Source: Sphingomonadales bacterium
GTDB taxonomy: Bacteria > Pseudomonadota > Alphaproteobacteria > Sphingomonadales > Sphingomonadaceae
Direction of reading: 5' to 3'
Assembly: GCA_027490095.1 (NCBI GenBank)
Contig: JAIXYT010000051.1
Coordinates: 62,001 to 126,000 of the forward strand
DNA: 64,000 nucleotides
Positions within the stretch are counted from its first letter, which is position 1, and each line of letters begins with the position of its first letter. The position numbers were made by a program, and so were the translations under genes. This document shows, piece by piece, positions 9,454 to 18,322 of this stretch. The notes under the pieces are model-generated. The model saw only the letters and a list, made by a program, of their open reading frames with translations. It did no database searches and was not told the origin of the DNA.

Positions 9454-11712
9454 CTAGAATGCAGCCCTCAGGTCGACGCCGACTGTGCGAGGGCGTTCGA
9501 TCGCGATTAGATTGAGCGAATCCGACAACTCCGGCGCATCTGACAGATTGGCTCTGCGGTCGAACAGGTTTTGGGCAAAAAGAGAAATGTCAAACCGTCC
9601 CAACTTGCTGCCGATCCGCGCATTCACGAGGTTGTAGGCGGGACGCTGATTGCGTTGGGCGCTGATGCTGGCGCCGACATAGCGAAAGTCGATCCGGCCA
9701 TAGGCGGTGAGATCGTCGCCGATAGGCTGGCTGACATCGAGTGCGACCGCCGCATTCCACTTCGGGACATTGGCGAGCCTATCGCCAACTGCGACGCCGA
9801 TGGCGTTGCCCACTTCCGTGATCCGCGCGTTTGTATAACCTACTGCACCGTCCAAGGTCACGCCCTCTATGGGCGTCACCGCCATCTGCAACTCAAACCC
9901 TTCCGAGATTGCCTCGCCGACATTGTCGCGCGCTCCAAAGCCAAGGCCGCAGTCGACGGTCTGCGTCTGCCGATCCTTCCACTTGATGTGATATGCAGAC
10001 AAATCTGTCGTGAAGCGCCCGCCGGCCAGATTGACCTTTGCGCCGCCTTCAAAGTTCCACAGCGAGTCCGACAGAAGGCTGTCGGGGACATCAACACCGA
10101 ACGCACGGCAGGCGCCTGCCGTGTCGTTGACTCCTCCCGGACGAAAACCTTTGGCCACATTGCCGTAGAGAGTCACTTCATCAGCAGCCTCCCAGCTCAC
10201 GGCGAAGCGCGGATTGAAACCCGACTCTCGCTGACTGCCGGAAAAGGGGGGAATGGAGACGCCCGCCAGCTTGGTGAACAACACGCCGCCGTCCTGCCGG
10301 CTTTGCCTTGTATCCACGTCGAACCAGCGTCCACCGACCGTGAAGGTCAACTGATCTACAGGTTTGAACGCAACCTCGCCGAAGATGCCGAGCTCCTTTT
10401 GTTTCGTTGTCGAGTAGAGCGAGAAGAAGCTGTCCCCTTCAACAATTCCAAAGAATCCGATCATCGGGGATCCGCCAACGATAATGGACTGTGGAGGATA
10501 GCTGCTGGATCGTTCGATGGACTGATAGAACCCACCGACGATAAGGTCCCACTTTCCGCCGAAATCCGAAACGAAGCGCAGTTCCTGGGTCAGGCGTTCG
10601 TCCTGGCCGACCTGCGAGGTAACGCTCGGCGCCACAAGGCGGGAACGCACCCGCCCGCCGAAACGGCTGGCGATGAAGCGGCTGCCATCCTCAACGTCCA
10701 GCGTATCGCGCTTGAACCACGAGGTGCTCGAAATGATGCTGCCCTTGCCCGTGTCGTAGCCGGCCTCAAGGCTCAGAAGCAGCCACTCGTCGCGGCCAGT
10801 TTCGGTCGTGTCGAACTGACGGACCTTCACCAGATTGTCGACATCATTGTCAACATAGGGCGGACCGCTGCTTTCGGTTACCTGGTACATGACGCGCGGC
10901 ATCAGCATCAGCGCCTCGGTCGGCTCGAACCGCAACGTCGCCATCAGGCCCATGGTCTGGTCCTGATTGATGTCATGACGAGTGAACTCGTCACCGGACT
11001 CGAACACCGGCGCACCTACAGTCCTTTGAATCAAGAGCGAGGCATCGGGGTCGACAAGTCGGTCGATGAAGCCGGCATCCTCGAGATAGTAGGCCGTCAG
11101 TCGCAGCGCAGCCTTTGGAGACAGTGGCAGGTTGACCGTTCCGTCGAAGCGGAAGTTGGTACCGCCTTCGTTGACCAGGCCGGCACCGGCCATGAGCCGG
11201 GCGCTTGTTTCACCAAGCTTGGGATTGGCCGGGATGATGCGGATCAGGCCACCCATCGACCGCGCGCCGAAGAGGGACCCTTGCGGGCCGCGGAGTACCT
11301 CGATCCTCTCTACGTCGATCACGCGGGCATCGACCGAGGTGGGGACTGGAGTTTCGCCGATGTAAAGCGCGGATGTATCTTGGCCGAAAATCCCGCGGAT
11401 CTGGAAAAGGCGCCCGGTTTGCCGTCCGGCCCCGGCATAGCCGAAGCTCAGGTTGGGAACCTTGGTCGCAAAGTCGACGAACCCTGTTGCACCAGAGCGT
11501 TGCAAGGCTTCGGGTGTGATGGCCGTGACTGACAGCGGCACGTCCTGCAGCGCCTGCTCGCGCTTGGTCGCGGTGATGACAATGTCGTCGACTTCTGCGG
11601 TCTCAATAGCAGGCTGCGAGATCGCCGGCACGGCCAACACGGATGCGAGAACAACCAGTGGGCTGCGCACGTGCGCCAGGACTCTTGTGCAATTCGACAA
11701 AGACTTCGACAT
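9454..11712 (-). CDS. TonB-dependent outer-membrane receptor 1
   Basis: A 752-aa receptor. It has an N-terminal signal sequence ('VLAHVRSPLVVLASVLAVPA'), then a plug domain opening with 'DDIVITATKREQALQDVPLS' and containing 'VERIEVLRGPQGSLFGARS', then a long beta-barrel ending in an aromatic residue ('VDLRAAF'), as outer-membrane proteins do. The start ATG 11712 is preceded by a good GGAGGG site; a longer frame reaches 11736. It imports a substrate with energy from TonB-ExbBD, which are not in this window. The ligand is probably the island's substrate. Operator site 4 lies 74 nt upstream. Confidence 0.92.
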   Translation of the reverse strand: MSKSLSNCTRVLAHVRSPLVVLASVLAVPAISQPAIETAEVDDIVITATKREQALQDVPLSVTAITPEALQRSGATGFVDFATKVPNLSFGYAGAGRQTGRLFQIRGIFGQDTSALYIGETPVPTSVDARVIDVERIEVLRGPQGSLFGARSMGGLIRIIPANPKLGETSARLMAGAGLVNEGGTNFRFDGTVNLPLSPKAALRLTAYYLEDAGFIDRLVDPDASLLIQRTVGAPVFESGDEFTRHDINQDQTMGLMATLRFEPTEALMLMPRVMYQVTESSGPPYVDNDVDNLVKVRQFDTTETGRDEWLLLSLEAGYDTGKGSIISSTSWFKRDTLDVEDGSRFIASRFGGRVRSRLVAPSVTSQVGQDERLTQELRFVSDFGGKWDLIVGGFYQSIERSSSYPPQSIIVGGSPMIGFFGIVEGDSFFSLYSTTKQKELGIFGEVAFKPVDQLTFTVGGRWFDVDTRQSRQDGGVLFTKLAGVSIPPFSGSQRESGFNPRFAVSWEAADEVTLYGNVAKGFRPGGVNDTAGACRAFGVDVPDSLLSDSLWNFEGGAKVNLAGGRFTTDLSAYHIKWKDRQTQTVDCGLGFGARDNVGEAISEGFELQMAVTPIEGVTLDGAVGYTNARITEVGNAIGVAVGDRLANVPKWNAAVALDVSQPIGDDLTAYGRIDFRYVGASISAQRNQRPAYNLVNARIGSKLGRFDISLFAQNLFDRRANLSDAPELSDSLNLIAIERPRTVGVDLRAAF

Positions 11713-11785
11713 GCAGTCGCCCTCCGTGTTGGCCAAGCCGCTGTGGTGCGGAATTCTGATCCGTCCCGCCCTACGATGTCGCAGT

Positions 11786-11806
11786 CTCTTGATCTGTGAT
11801 CAAAAG
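11786..11806. promoter_or_regulatory. Operator site 4
   Basis: The 21-bp site with TTGAT at 11789-11793, spacer CTGTG and right arm ATCAAAAG. It lies in the divergent region between TonB receptor 1 (start 11712, minus) and GntR paralogue 2 (start 12007, plus), closer to the receptor. Confidence 0.68.
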
Positions 11807-12006
11807 TCAATTGGCAATCGTTTGTGGCTTCGGTGGCAAACCTCGGGTACGCCATTCCCATTGGTTGGACGCCCATTCCGGGGGTAGCTGACGGTGCAGT
11901 CGCGAAAGCATCCGTGCGGTTAGGTTCAGGGTGTTGGTGGTTGCCAGCCATCGGGACAGAGTAGATGTGAAGCCCTAGAGTGCCTGCAGGGTCAACGAGG
12001 TAGCCA

Positions 12007-12750
12007 ATGCTCGACAAGATTGAGGCGATGAGTATTCAGGGGCGTGTCTATCAGCGCCTCAAATCCGCGTTGATCATCGGATTCTTTGAACCAGGCCAAG
12101 AACTTGTGATCCGGGAGCTGGCCGAGCAGCTCGGCACGAGTGCAATGCCCATTCGCCAGAGCGTGTCACGCCTCGTATCTGAGCATGCTCTTGAAGAGGA
12201 TGCAAAACCTCGATCCTCTGTTCGCGTGCCCCGTCTATCGGCGGAACGTTTTGAGGATCTTCGCCAGATGCGATGCCTCGTGGAGTCCGAAGCTGCCGCG
12301 CGCGCAGCCACCAGGATAGATGCGGCTGGGCTGGCCCAGCTCAAGCGACTGAACCTGCTGATCACCCAGGCAGTGAACGACGGGGATGTATCCGCCACAT
12401 TGACGGCCAATCATGATTTTCACTTCGCATTGTACCGGTACGCGGGTTCGCTCGCGCTGTTGCGCGTGATTGAATCCCTTTGGCTGCAATCCGGACCCTA
12501 TTTTCGGGTGCTCGTGCGGCGGTACTTCGAGGACAGGCCGGGTGAGCCCATGAACACGAATGCCCACCCTCAACTCCTCGAGGCACTCGCCAAAAAGGAT
12601 GTCGATGGTGCACGCGCCGCATTGCAAGCGGACATTGAGCAGGCCGCTTCCTACTTCACAGGCCAGTCAGAAGCCCAGATCGGGTTGAAGCCGGAAGGCA
12701 CCGTGCCGACGCCAAAACATGTCAAAAGCCGACGCGGTCCCCGCCCTTGA
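12007..12750 (+). CDS. GntR family regulator, FCD subgroup (paralogue 2)
   Basis: A 247-aa regulator with the same architecture as the one at 2773-3531: winged helix ('VYQRLKSALIIGFFEPGQ', 'LAEQLGTSAMPIRQSVSRL'), then an FCD domain with 'NHDFHFALY' and 'ESLWLQSGPYFRVL'. The recognition helices are nearly identical (PIRQSLSRL against PIRQSVSRL), so both should read the same DNA site. The start ATG 12007 has GAGG 6 nt upstream. The C-terminus is again basic ('KSRRGPRP'). Its 3' end overlaps the convergent BKACE gene by 29 nt. Confidence 0.9.
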   Translation: MLDKIEAMSIQGRVYQRLKSALIIGFFEPGQELVIRELAEQLGTSAMPIRQSVSRLVSEHALEEDAKPRSSVRVPRLSAERFEDLRQMRCLVESEAAARAATRIDAAGLAQLKRLNLLITQAVNDGDVSATLTANHDFHFALYRYAGSLALLRVIESLWLQSGPYFRVLVRRYFEDRPGEPMNTNAHPQLLEALAKKDVDGARAALQADIEQAASYFTGQSEAQIGLKPEGTVPTPKHVKSRRGPRP

Positions 12751-13657
12751 GATGAAGCATTTCGCGTGCCTCGGCAGGCGTCGCCACTTCAAGTCCGATC
12801 TCTTCGACGATACGCCGGATTTTGCGGACCTGGTCGGCGTTGCTTTGCGCGAGCTGACCGCGCGCGATGTAAAGACTGTCTTCGAGACCCACGCGAACAC
12901 AGCCCCCCATCATGGCACAGGTCGTCAGAAACTTCATCTGGTCGGCCCCGACGGCGAAGCAGCTAAGGTAGTAATCATTTCCGAACAGCCTGTCGGCCGT
13001 GTTGGCCATGTGCATCAGGTGATCGAGATGGGCCCCGATGCCACCCAGTATTCCGAAGATGCACTGAATGAAGAACGGCGGCTCGATTAGCCCGCGATCC
13101 GCGAAATGGCGAACCGTGTAGAGGTGCCCGACATCATAGCATTCATACTCGAAACGTGTGCCATGGCCGTGCCACAGGGTTCGGATGATCTCCTCGATTT
13201 GGGCAAAGGTATTGCTCTGGAAGCCGGCGCGGGACGATTCGAGGAACGGCTTTTCCCAGTCATGTTTCCACTCAGAGTATCGCTCGGCTAGGCCGAACAC
13301 CCCAAAGTTCAATGTTCCCATGTTCAATGAGGTAAGTTCGGGCTGCACGATCTTTGGCGCGGCGAGGCGTTCTGCAATGGTCATCCCAGGGCCGCCGCCT
13401 GTCGTCAGGTTGATAACCGCATCGGTTGACTGCTTGATCCGGGGCAAAAACTTCATGAATACGTCCGGATCGGGGGTTGGCCGGCCGTCGATCGGATCGC
13501 GAGCGTGAAGGTGAAGAACCGAAGCGCCGGCCTCCGCTGCCGCAATTGCCTCTGCGGCAATCTGGTCCGGGGTAACCGGCAGATATGGCGACATTGTCGG
13601 TGTGTGAATGGATCCGGTCACCGCGCAGGTGATGACGACTTTTCCAGCCTTGCGCAT
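12722..13657 (-). CDS. BKACE-type 3-keto acid cleavage enzyme (Kce/DUF849 family)
   Basis: A 311-aa TIM-barrel protein of the beta-keto acid cleavage enzyme family, which condenses a beta-keto acid with acetyl-CoA to give acetoacetate and a new CoA ester. The zinc-binding 'HLHARDP' near the N-terminus, 'NLTTGGGPGM', 'LTSLNMGTLNF' and C-terminal 'RVGLEDSLYIARG' are all in place. ATG 13657 is preferred over ATG 13660 because the AAAGG site is then 6 nt away. It is the last gene of the operon running from 18222. The family covers many substrates (5-amino-3-oxohexanoate, dehydrocarnitine and others), and the specificity here is open. Confidence 0.88.
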   Translation of the reverse strand: MRKAGKVVITCAVTGSIHTPTMSPYLPVTPDQIAAEAIAAAEAGASVLHLHARDPIDGRPTPDPDVFMKFLPRIKQSTDAVINLTTGGGPGMTIAERLAAPKIVQPELTSLNMGTLNFGVFGLAERYSEWKHDWEKPFLESSRAGFQSNTFAQIEEIIRTLWHGHGTRFEYECYDVGHLYTVRHFADRGLIEPPFFIQCIFGILGGIGAHLDHLMHMANTADRLFGNDYYLSCFAVGADQMKFLTTCAMMGGCVRVGLEDSLYIARGQLAQSNADQVRKIRRIVEEIGLEVATPAEAREMLHLKGGDRVGF

Positions 13658-13670
13658 CATTCGCCTTTCA

Positions 13671-15578
13671 TCAGGGAAACTGCCAGCCGAAGGCATGCCA
13701 GTGGACGAGCCATGCTACGAACATGGCGAAGGCCGCGATTCCGAGGACCGCGGTCATGTGCTCCCACCAGCCGGACAGCCGGATCCGGCGCAGGATCAGC
13801 CCGATCCCGAAAGCGACCACAAAGAACGTGGCGGCAGGAGGGATGGCCAGGATCGGTCGGGCCATTGCCGGAATGGCCTGCTGGATTTCCGCTTCCGGAA
13901 GCGACGCAGCGATGGCGAGGAACAGGAACAGGCCAACTCCCGAGATCGTGAGTGCCAGCCCGACCAGCATCTGCCAGATGCCCGCCCGCCGCCGGTTCTG
14001 GCGGAGCGCCCGAATCCCCAGGATACAGCTGACAAGACCTACCAAGGTCAGTCCAACGACAAAGACCCAGAATGCCACCTGATTGAAGGACTGGGTGTCG
14101 ACCATGTCCAAACGGAACGCCGTGACAAATGGGAAGGTGCCCATATTGACCAGCGTTCGCCCTGATTCGTCAGTGCGAAAAAAGAGCCACTCTCCGGTGA
14201 TCCGTTGCCGGAACAGGCCTTTATCTCCGGCGGGCACATATTCGCCGGGCCCGAGCCGCCCGGTAACGATCAGCGTGCCCTTGCCACTGTCCTTGATTGC
14301 GAACTCGGATGTCAGTCCCAGGACTTTCTCGATGGAGGTGAATGCCCAGCGAAAATGCCGATAGGATCCTGCGTAACGAGCGAGATTGGCAGTTGGGGTG
14401 GCTTCCATCGCCGGGATGGCGTCAAGACCTGCTCCCGGCAGCAGGGACGGGAGAATTGCTCGTGCAAATGCATCCCGCGCCTGCGGCCCGGGCGCTGACA
14501 GGTCCACCAGGAAGATGCCGATCCCCAATTGCGGGGAAATCAGCATGTCGGTGTGATGGGCACCCCCATCGCCGCCATGGCCGATGAAGCGAAGCCCCGA
14601 CACATCCTTTTCCGCGAAGATGGCGGCCAACCCCGGGAATTTCGGGTGCAGGCGCTTCACGTCGTGCAGCAAAGTCTGCATTGCTTGAGGCGACAGGAAC
14701 TGCCCGCCTTCGGGCGCGCGGCCCTCGTTCAGCAACATCGTCATATATCGCGCCATGTCGGGCAGCGTGGTCTGCACTCTGCCCGCAGGGGCGGAGCGGA
14801 CGTTGTAGAAATGCTGGTCGGGGCGAACCATGCCGCCGGACACCTTCCAGCCCATCAGCTGGCGCTCGCCGAGTTCGGGGGGCAACGGATCCGCAACGCT
14901 GGTCGATGTCATCCCGAGTGGCTTGAGGACATCCTCGCTGAGCACATCGGCAAACGGTTTCCTTGCAACCTTCTCGACGATGTACCCGATCAGCGCCGCT
15001 CCATAGTTGGAATAGCTGGAGAAGGAGCCCGGAGGTGCGATCAGCTGCGGAGCTGTATCAGCCATGATGTCGCGCCAGCTCCGCGGGTCCGGCTTGGCAC
15101 CGCCCGCGCCCGTTGCCAGCCAGCGTTCCTCGAATCCGGCCTCGTGTCGTGTCAGATCTCGGACCGTGAATGCCCGGGCGCCGGGATAGGTCGGCAGGGG
15201 GAAATCGACATAGCGCTGAGCAGGCGCATCGAGGTCGATCAGCCCACGATCGACCAGTCGCATCATCGCCACCATGGCGAAAGTCTTGGATATTGACGCT
15301 ATCGGCAGAACTGATGTTTGCGGGTCGATCGCAACCGGCTTGTCGCCGCGCGCGCCATGGCCCAGGGCGTTCAGGGCCATTGTGCCATCGCGCCTAACGA
15401 CAGCCACGGCCATCCCCGGCACCGCAAGCGCCGACATGTGGGACCGCATGGCACCATCCAGCGATGCCACAAATTCGGGCGAGCGGATGTCGGTGACGGA
15501 AAGCGGCGTCTGATCGGCGGCGATCGCTGCCTGCCCGATCAGCAACAGCGAAAGCATGGCAAGCAAGCGGTGGATCAC
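13671..15578 (-). CDS. Exported serine hydrolase (beta-lactamase fold) with C-terminal membrane helices
   Basis: A 635-aa protein. A signal peptide ('IHRLLAMLSLLLIGQAAIAA') is followed by a beta-lactamase-like domain with S-I-S-K (about residues 95-98), 'SSYSNYG' and 'IGHGGDGG', and then a C-terminal part with about four hydrophobic helices. I chose GTG 15578 because AAGGAG ends 9 nt upstream and the protein then begins directly with the signal peptide; the longer ATG frame starts at 15602. It probably hydrolyses an ester or amide in the periplasm while anchored in the inner membrane. A second protein of the same build is at 36087-37973. Confidence 0.82.
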   Translation of the reverse strand: MIHRLLAMLSLLLIGQAAIAADQTPLSVTDIRSPEFVASLDGAMRSHMSALAVPGMAVAVVRRDGTMALNALGHGARGDKPVAIDPQTSVLPIASISKTFAMVAMMRLVDRGLIDLDAPAQRYVDFPLPTYPGARAFTVRDLTRHEAGFEERWLATGAGGAKPDPRSWRDIMADTAPQLIAPPGSFSSYSNYGAALIGYIVEKVARKPFADVLSEDVLKPLGMTSTSVADPLPPELGERQLMGWKVSGGMVRPDQHFYNVRSAPAGRVQTTLPDMARYMTMLLNEGRAPEGGQFLSPQAMQTLLHDVKRLHPKFPGLAAIFAEKDVSGLRFIGHGGDGGAHHTDMLISPQLGIGIFLVDLSAPGPQARDAFARAILPSLLPGAGLDAIPAMEATPTANLARYAGSYRHFRWAFTSIEKVLGLTSEFAIKDSGKGTLIVTGRLGPGEYVPAGDKGLFRQRITGEWLFFRTDESGRTLVNMGTFPFVTAFRLDMVDTQSFNQVAFWVFVVGLTLVGLVSCILGIRALRQNRRRAGIWQMLVGLALTISGVGLFLFLAIAASLPEAEIQQAIPAMARPILAIPPAATFFVVAFGIGLILRRIRLSGWWEHMTAVLGIAAFAMFVAWLVHWHAFGWQFP

Positions 15579-15673
15579 GAAGCGCAGCTCCTTCCGGTCC
15601 ATGTTCTCGCTCTAGCACCCGTGCCGGACAGCGGGACTGAGCAGGTGCGCGACGCAGACAGATTGCCTACAGG

Positions 15674-16465
15674 CTAGCGCCCCTTCCACTCGGGCTTCCG
15701 CTTCTCGACAAATGCCCTGGGTCCTTCGAGATGATCTTCCGAGGTTAGCATGGCGCTGTAGGTGGGAAACTGGCCCCGGCGCATGGCCAGGAACGCGTCC
15801 GGAAGCGCCATATCCTCGATCCCGTTGACGACTTCCTTGATGGCCCGCACTGCGAGAGGCGCCCCGTCGGCGATCCTGCGGGCAATCTCGCGGGCAGTCG
15901 GCAGCAGGTCCCCACGTGGAACGAGATAATTGACGAGCCCCCACCGATGCGCCTCTTCGGCAGACATGCTGCGGCCTGTCAGCAACATATCCATGGCGAC
16001 ATTTCGCGGAATTCGCCGGGGCAGACGCTGCACACCGCCGGCATCCGCCATCACGCCAATCCCCGTCTCGGGAAGTGCGAAGCTGGCCTCGGGGCAGGCT
16101 ACAACGATGTCGCTGGCAAGCGCGATTTCGAACCCGCCGCCGATCGCGACACCCTGCACCGCGGCAATCACCGGCTTGGTAAGGTCGAACATCTCGGTAA
16201 GACCGGCAAACCCGCCCACACCATAGTCGTCGGCTTCGCTCTCGCCGCCCTCGCTTGCCGCCTTCAGATCCCAGCCCGCCGAAAAGATGCGGTCTCCGGA
16301 TGCTGCAACGATCGCGACATGCAGCGAAGGATCATCCTTCAGCCGCACGAACGTCTGGCCAAGCAGGCGACTAGTTGCAGCGTCGATCGCATTGGCCTTT
16401 GGCCGGTTCAACGTGATTTCGAGCACTCCATCCTGTGCCGACACCAGAACGGGATCGTCAGACAT
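15674..16465 (-). CDS. Enoyl-CoA hydratase/isomerase, CaiD-like
   Basis: A 263-aa crotonase-fold enzyme. The oxyanion-hole segments 'IFSAGWDLKAA' and 'VAIGGGFEIALASD' are present, and the first resembles crotonobetainyl-CoA hydratase (CaiD). It also has 'PETGIGVMADAGGVQRLPR'. It would hydrate an alpha,beta-unsaturated CoA ester made by the acyl-CoA dehydrogenase whose gene ends 11 nt upstream. The AAAGGA ribosome-binding site overlaps that stop. No CaiA, CaiB or CaiC homologue recognisable as carnitine-specific is nearby, so carnitine itself is not assured as the substrate. Confidence 0.85.
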   Translation of the reverse strand: MSDDPVLVSAQDGVLEITLNRPKANAIDAATSRLLGQTFVRLKDDPSLHVAIVAASGDRIFSAGWDLKAASEGGESEADDYGVGGFAGLTEMFDLTKPVIAAVQGVAIGGGFEIALASDIVVACPEASFALPETGIGVMADAGGVQRLPRRIPRNVAMDMLLTGRSMSAEEAHRWGLVNYLVPRGDLLPTAREIARRIADGAPLAVRAIKEVVNGIEDMALPDAFLAMRRGQFPTYSAMLTSEDHLEGPRAFVEKRKPEWKGR

Positions 16466-16476
16466 TCCAGGTCCTT

Positions 16477-18222
16477 TCAGAAATCATCTGCGGCAAGCGC
16501 CATGAGCGTTGAAGGCGGTGTGCGCGCCAGTTCGAGATGCATCGAAAGGCGCGGAAACTCCCGCGCGAAGAAGTAGGTGGCCACTGTGATGTGCATGGCT
16601 GCATTGTCTGCGCCGGGTGCAGAGAGAATGCGTATCCAAGCCCAGCCGAACATCAGCAGAGCAACGGCAGCCTGAAAATCCACGCCCGCGCTGCCAATCC
16701 AGTCTGCATCCTCACTGGCTGCCGACAACAGCTCCTTGGCAGCTGCATCCAGTTGATCTGCGGCATCGGTAAGGAGCCGGAGATGATCGGGCTCAACCTT
16801 GCCCTCCGCAGCCGCAAGGTCGCTGCGGACAAGGGAAAGGAAGCTCGCCCAGGCACGCCCGCCATTTGACCGCAGCTTGCGCCCGATGAAGTCAAGCGCC
16901 TGGATGCCGTTTGCGCCCTCCTGAATTTGGGCGATCCGTACATCGCGCACGAGCTGCTCGACACCGGTGTCCCGGATGTAGCCGTGGCCGCCGAAGATCT
17001 GCATGCAGTCGGTGCAGGATCGAAAGCCCCAATCGCTGAACGATGCCTTCACAACCGGTGTCAGGAGGCCAACCAGGTCGTCGGCCGCGACCCGTCGCTC
17101 CTGGTCGGGATGACGCTCCGATATATCGATCTGCAATCCGAACCACAGGGCGATAAAACGTCCAGCTTCCGTGAAAGCGCGCGTGCCAAGAAGCAGGCGC
17201 CGGACGTCGGGGTGGACGATGAGCGGATCAGCAGGCGCATCGGGCTCGGCGGGACCTGTCAGGGCCCGACCCTGCCTGCGCTCCCGCGCATACGCAGAAG
17301 CCGCCTGATAGGCCGCTTCTGCCGTGCCCAACCCCTGCAACGACACCAGCAGCCGCGCCGTGTTGACCATTGTGAAGATCGCGGCAAGGCCGCGATTGGG
17401 TTGCCCAACGAGCCATGCATGCGCGTTGTCGAAATGCATCTCGCAGGTCGCCGCCGCCTTGTAGCCCATCTTCCGTTCGAGCCTGACCGGCTTCACGGCA
17501 TTCGGGCGGCCGTCTGCCAGCAACTTTGGACAGAGAAACAGGCTGAGCCCCTTCACGCCCGGCGGCGCATCAGGCAGGCGCGCCAAGACGAGGTGCACGA
17601 TATTGGGCGTCAGGTCGTGGTCGCCCGCGGAAATGAAGATCTTCGTTCCGCTCAGGGCAAACCCGTCACCGTCCGGCATGGCCTTCGTCCGGACCAGGCC
17701 GATGTCGGTACCACATTGCGGCTCGGTCATGCACATCGTTGCATTGGTGGCGCCGGCCACGATCTGGCCCAGATAGGCTTCTCGCAATTCTGGCGAGGCG
17801 TGGACCCCGATCGTCTTCGCTGCTGCCTGCGGCAGACCAATGTAATCACCGAAAGACAGGTTGGTCGCCATGATCATATCGTGAAGGATGACATTCAAAA
17901 CGAATGGCAGCCCTTGCCCGCCATGGTCGGCCGGAGTGGCGAGGCCGATCCATCCGCCCTCGACGAAAGCGTTGTAGGCAGCACGAAAACCGGGGGGGGC
18001 CTGCACCGCGCCATCCAGCAACGTGCAACCATATTCGTCGCCGTCGCGGTTGCACGGCAGCAGCATGGATTCGCAAAGTCGAGCCGCCTCTTTCAGCACT
18101 GTGTCGAACAGCTCAGGGCTTCGCAGGTCAGCCGGATAAATCGCGTCAAGGGCAGCTTCCGCCCCCAGCACATCCCTTAGCAGCCAGCTGTAGGTTCCGA
18201 GCGGCGCGCGATAGTTCAGCAC
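16477..18222 (-). CDS. Acyl-CoA dehydrogenase, DmdC/long-form type
   Basis: A 581-aa FAD acyl-CoA dehydrogenase. 'CMTEPQCGTDIG' and 'GTKIFISAGDHD' mark the FAD/substrate core, and the catalytic Glu lies in 'QEGANGIQALDFIGRKL', as in the long-form DmdC-like group (about 590 aa). 'TCEMHFDNAHAWLVG' also fits. GTG 18222 gives an N-terminus 'LNYRAPLGTYSWLL', with GGAGG about 13 nt upstream; a longer frame starts at GTG 18249. It is the first gene of the operon with the hydratase, serine hydrolase and BKACE, and is divergent from the aminotransferase across operator site 5. Confidence 0.9.
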   Translation of the reverse strand: MLNYRAPLGTYSWLLRDVLGAEAALDAIYPADLRSPELFDTVLKEAARLCESMLLPCNRDGDEYGCTLLDGAVQAPPGFRAAYNAFVEGGWIGLATPADHGGQGLPFVLNVILHDMIMATNLSFGDYIGLPQAAAKTIGVHASPELREAYLGQIVAGATNATMCMTEPQCGTDIGLVRTKAMPDGDGFALSGTKIFISAGDHDLTPNIVHLVLARLPDAPPGVKGLSLFLCPKLLADGRPNAVKPVRLERKMGYKAAATCEMHFDNAHAWLVGQPNRGLAAIFTMVNTARLLVSLQGLGTAEAAYQAASAYARERRQGRALTGPAEPDAPADPLIVHPDVRRLLLGTRAFTEAGRFIALWFGLQIDISERHPDQERRVAADDLVGLLTPVVKASFSDWGFRSCTDCMQIFGGHGYIRDTGVEQLVRDVRIAQIQEGANGIQALDFIGRKLRSNGGRAWASFLSLVRSDLAAAEGKVEPDHLRLLTDAADQLDAAAKELLSAASEDADWIGSAGVDFQAAVALLMFGWAWIRILSAPGADNAAMHITVATYFFAREFPRLSMHLELARTPPSTLMALAADDF

Positions 18223-18287
18223 GATGTTGACCGTTCCTCCCGCGCTCACCCTTGGCAGGGCGAGCTTGCTGTGCGATGAGATACAGA

Positions 18288-18308
18288 GCTTTGATCAAAA
18301 ATCAATAG
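18288..18308. promoter_or_regulatory. Operator site 5
   Basis: Contains TTGATCAAAAATCAATAG, identical over 18 nt to the reverse strand of site 1. It sits between the divergent acyl-CoA dehydrogenase operon (minus) and the aminotransferase-P450 operon (plus), 15 nt before the latter start, so binding here could control both directions. Confidence 0.75.
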
Positions 18309-18322
18309 AGAGGGCTCCGGGG

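Noticed and set aside
9571..11532. Long plus-strand open frame of about 650 codons antisense to TonB receptor 1
   Set aside because: It mirrors the receptor frame, has no recognisable domain and no ribosome-binding site; long antisense frames are common in GC-rich DNA. The same holds for the 400-codon frame at 34694-35905 and the 770-codon frame at 30137-32455.
15674..16465. Calling the island a carnitine pathway from the CaiD-like hydratase
   Set aside because: No recognisable carnitine-CoA ligase or transferase set accompanies it, and the other enzymes do not fit carnitine. The hydratase call is kept, the pathway name is not.
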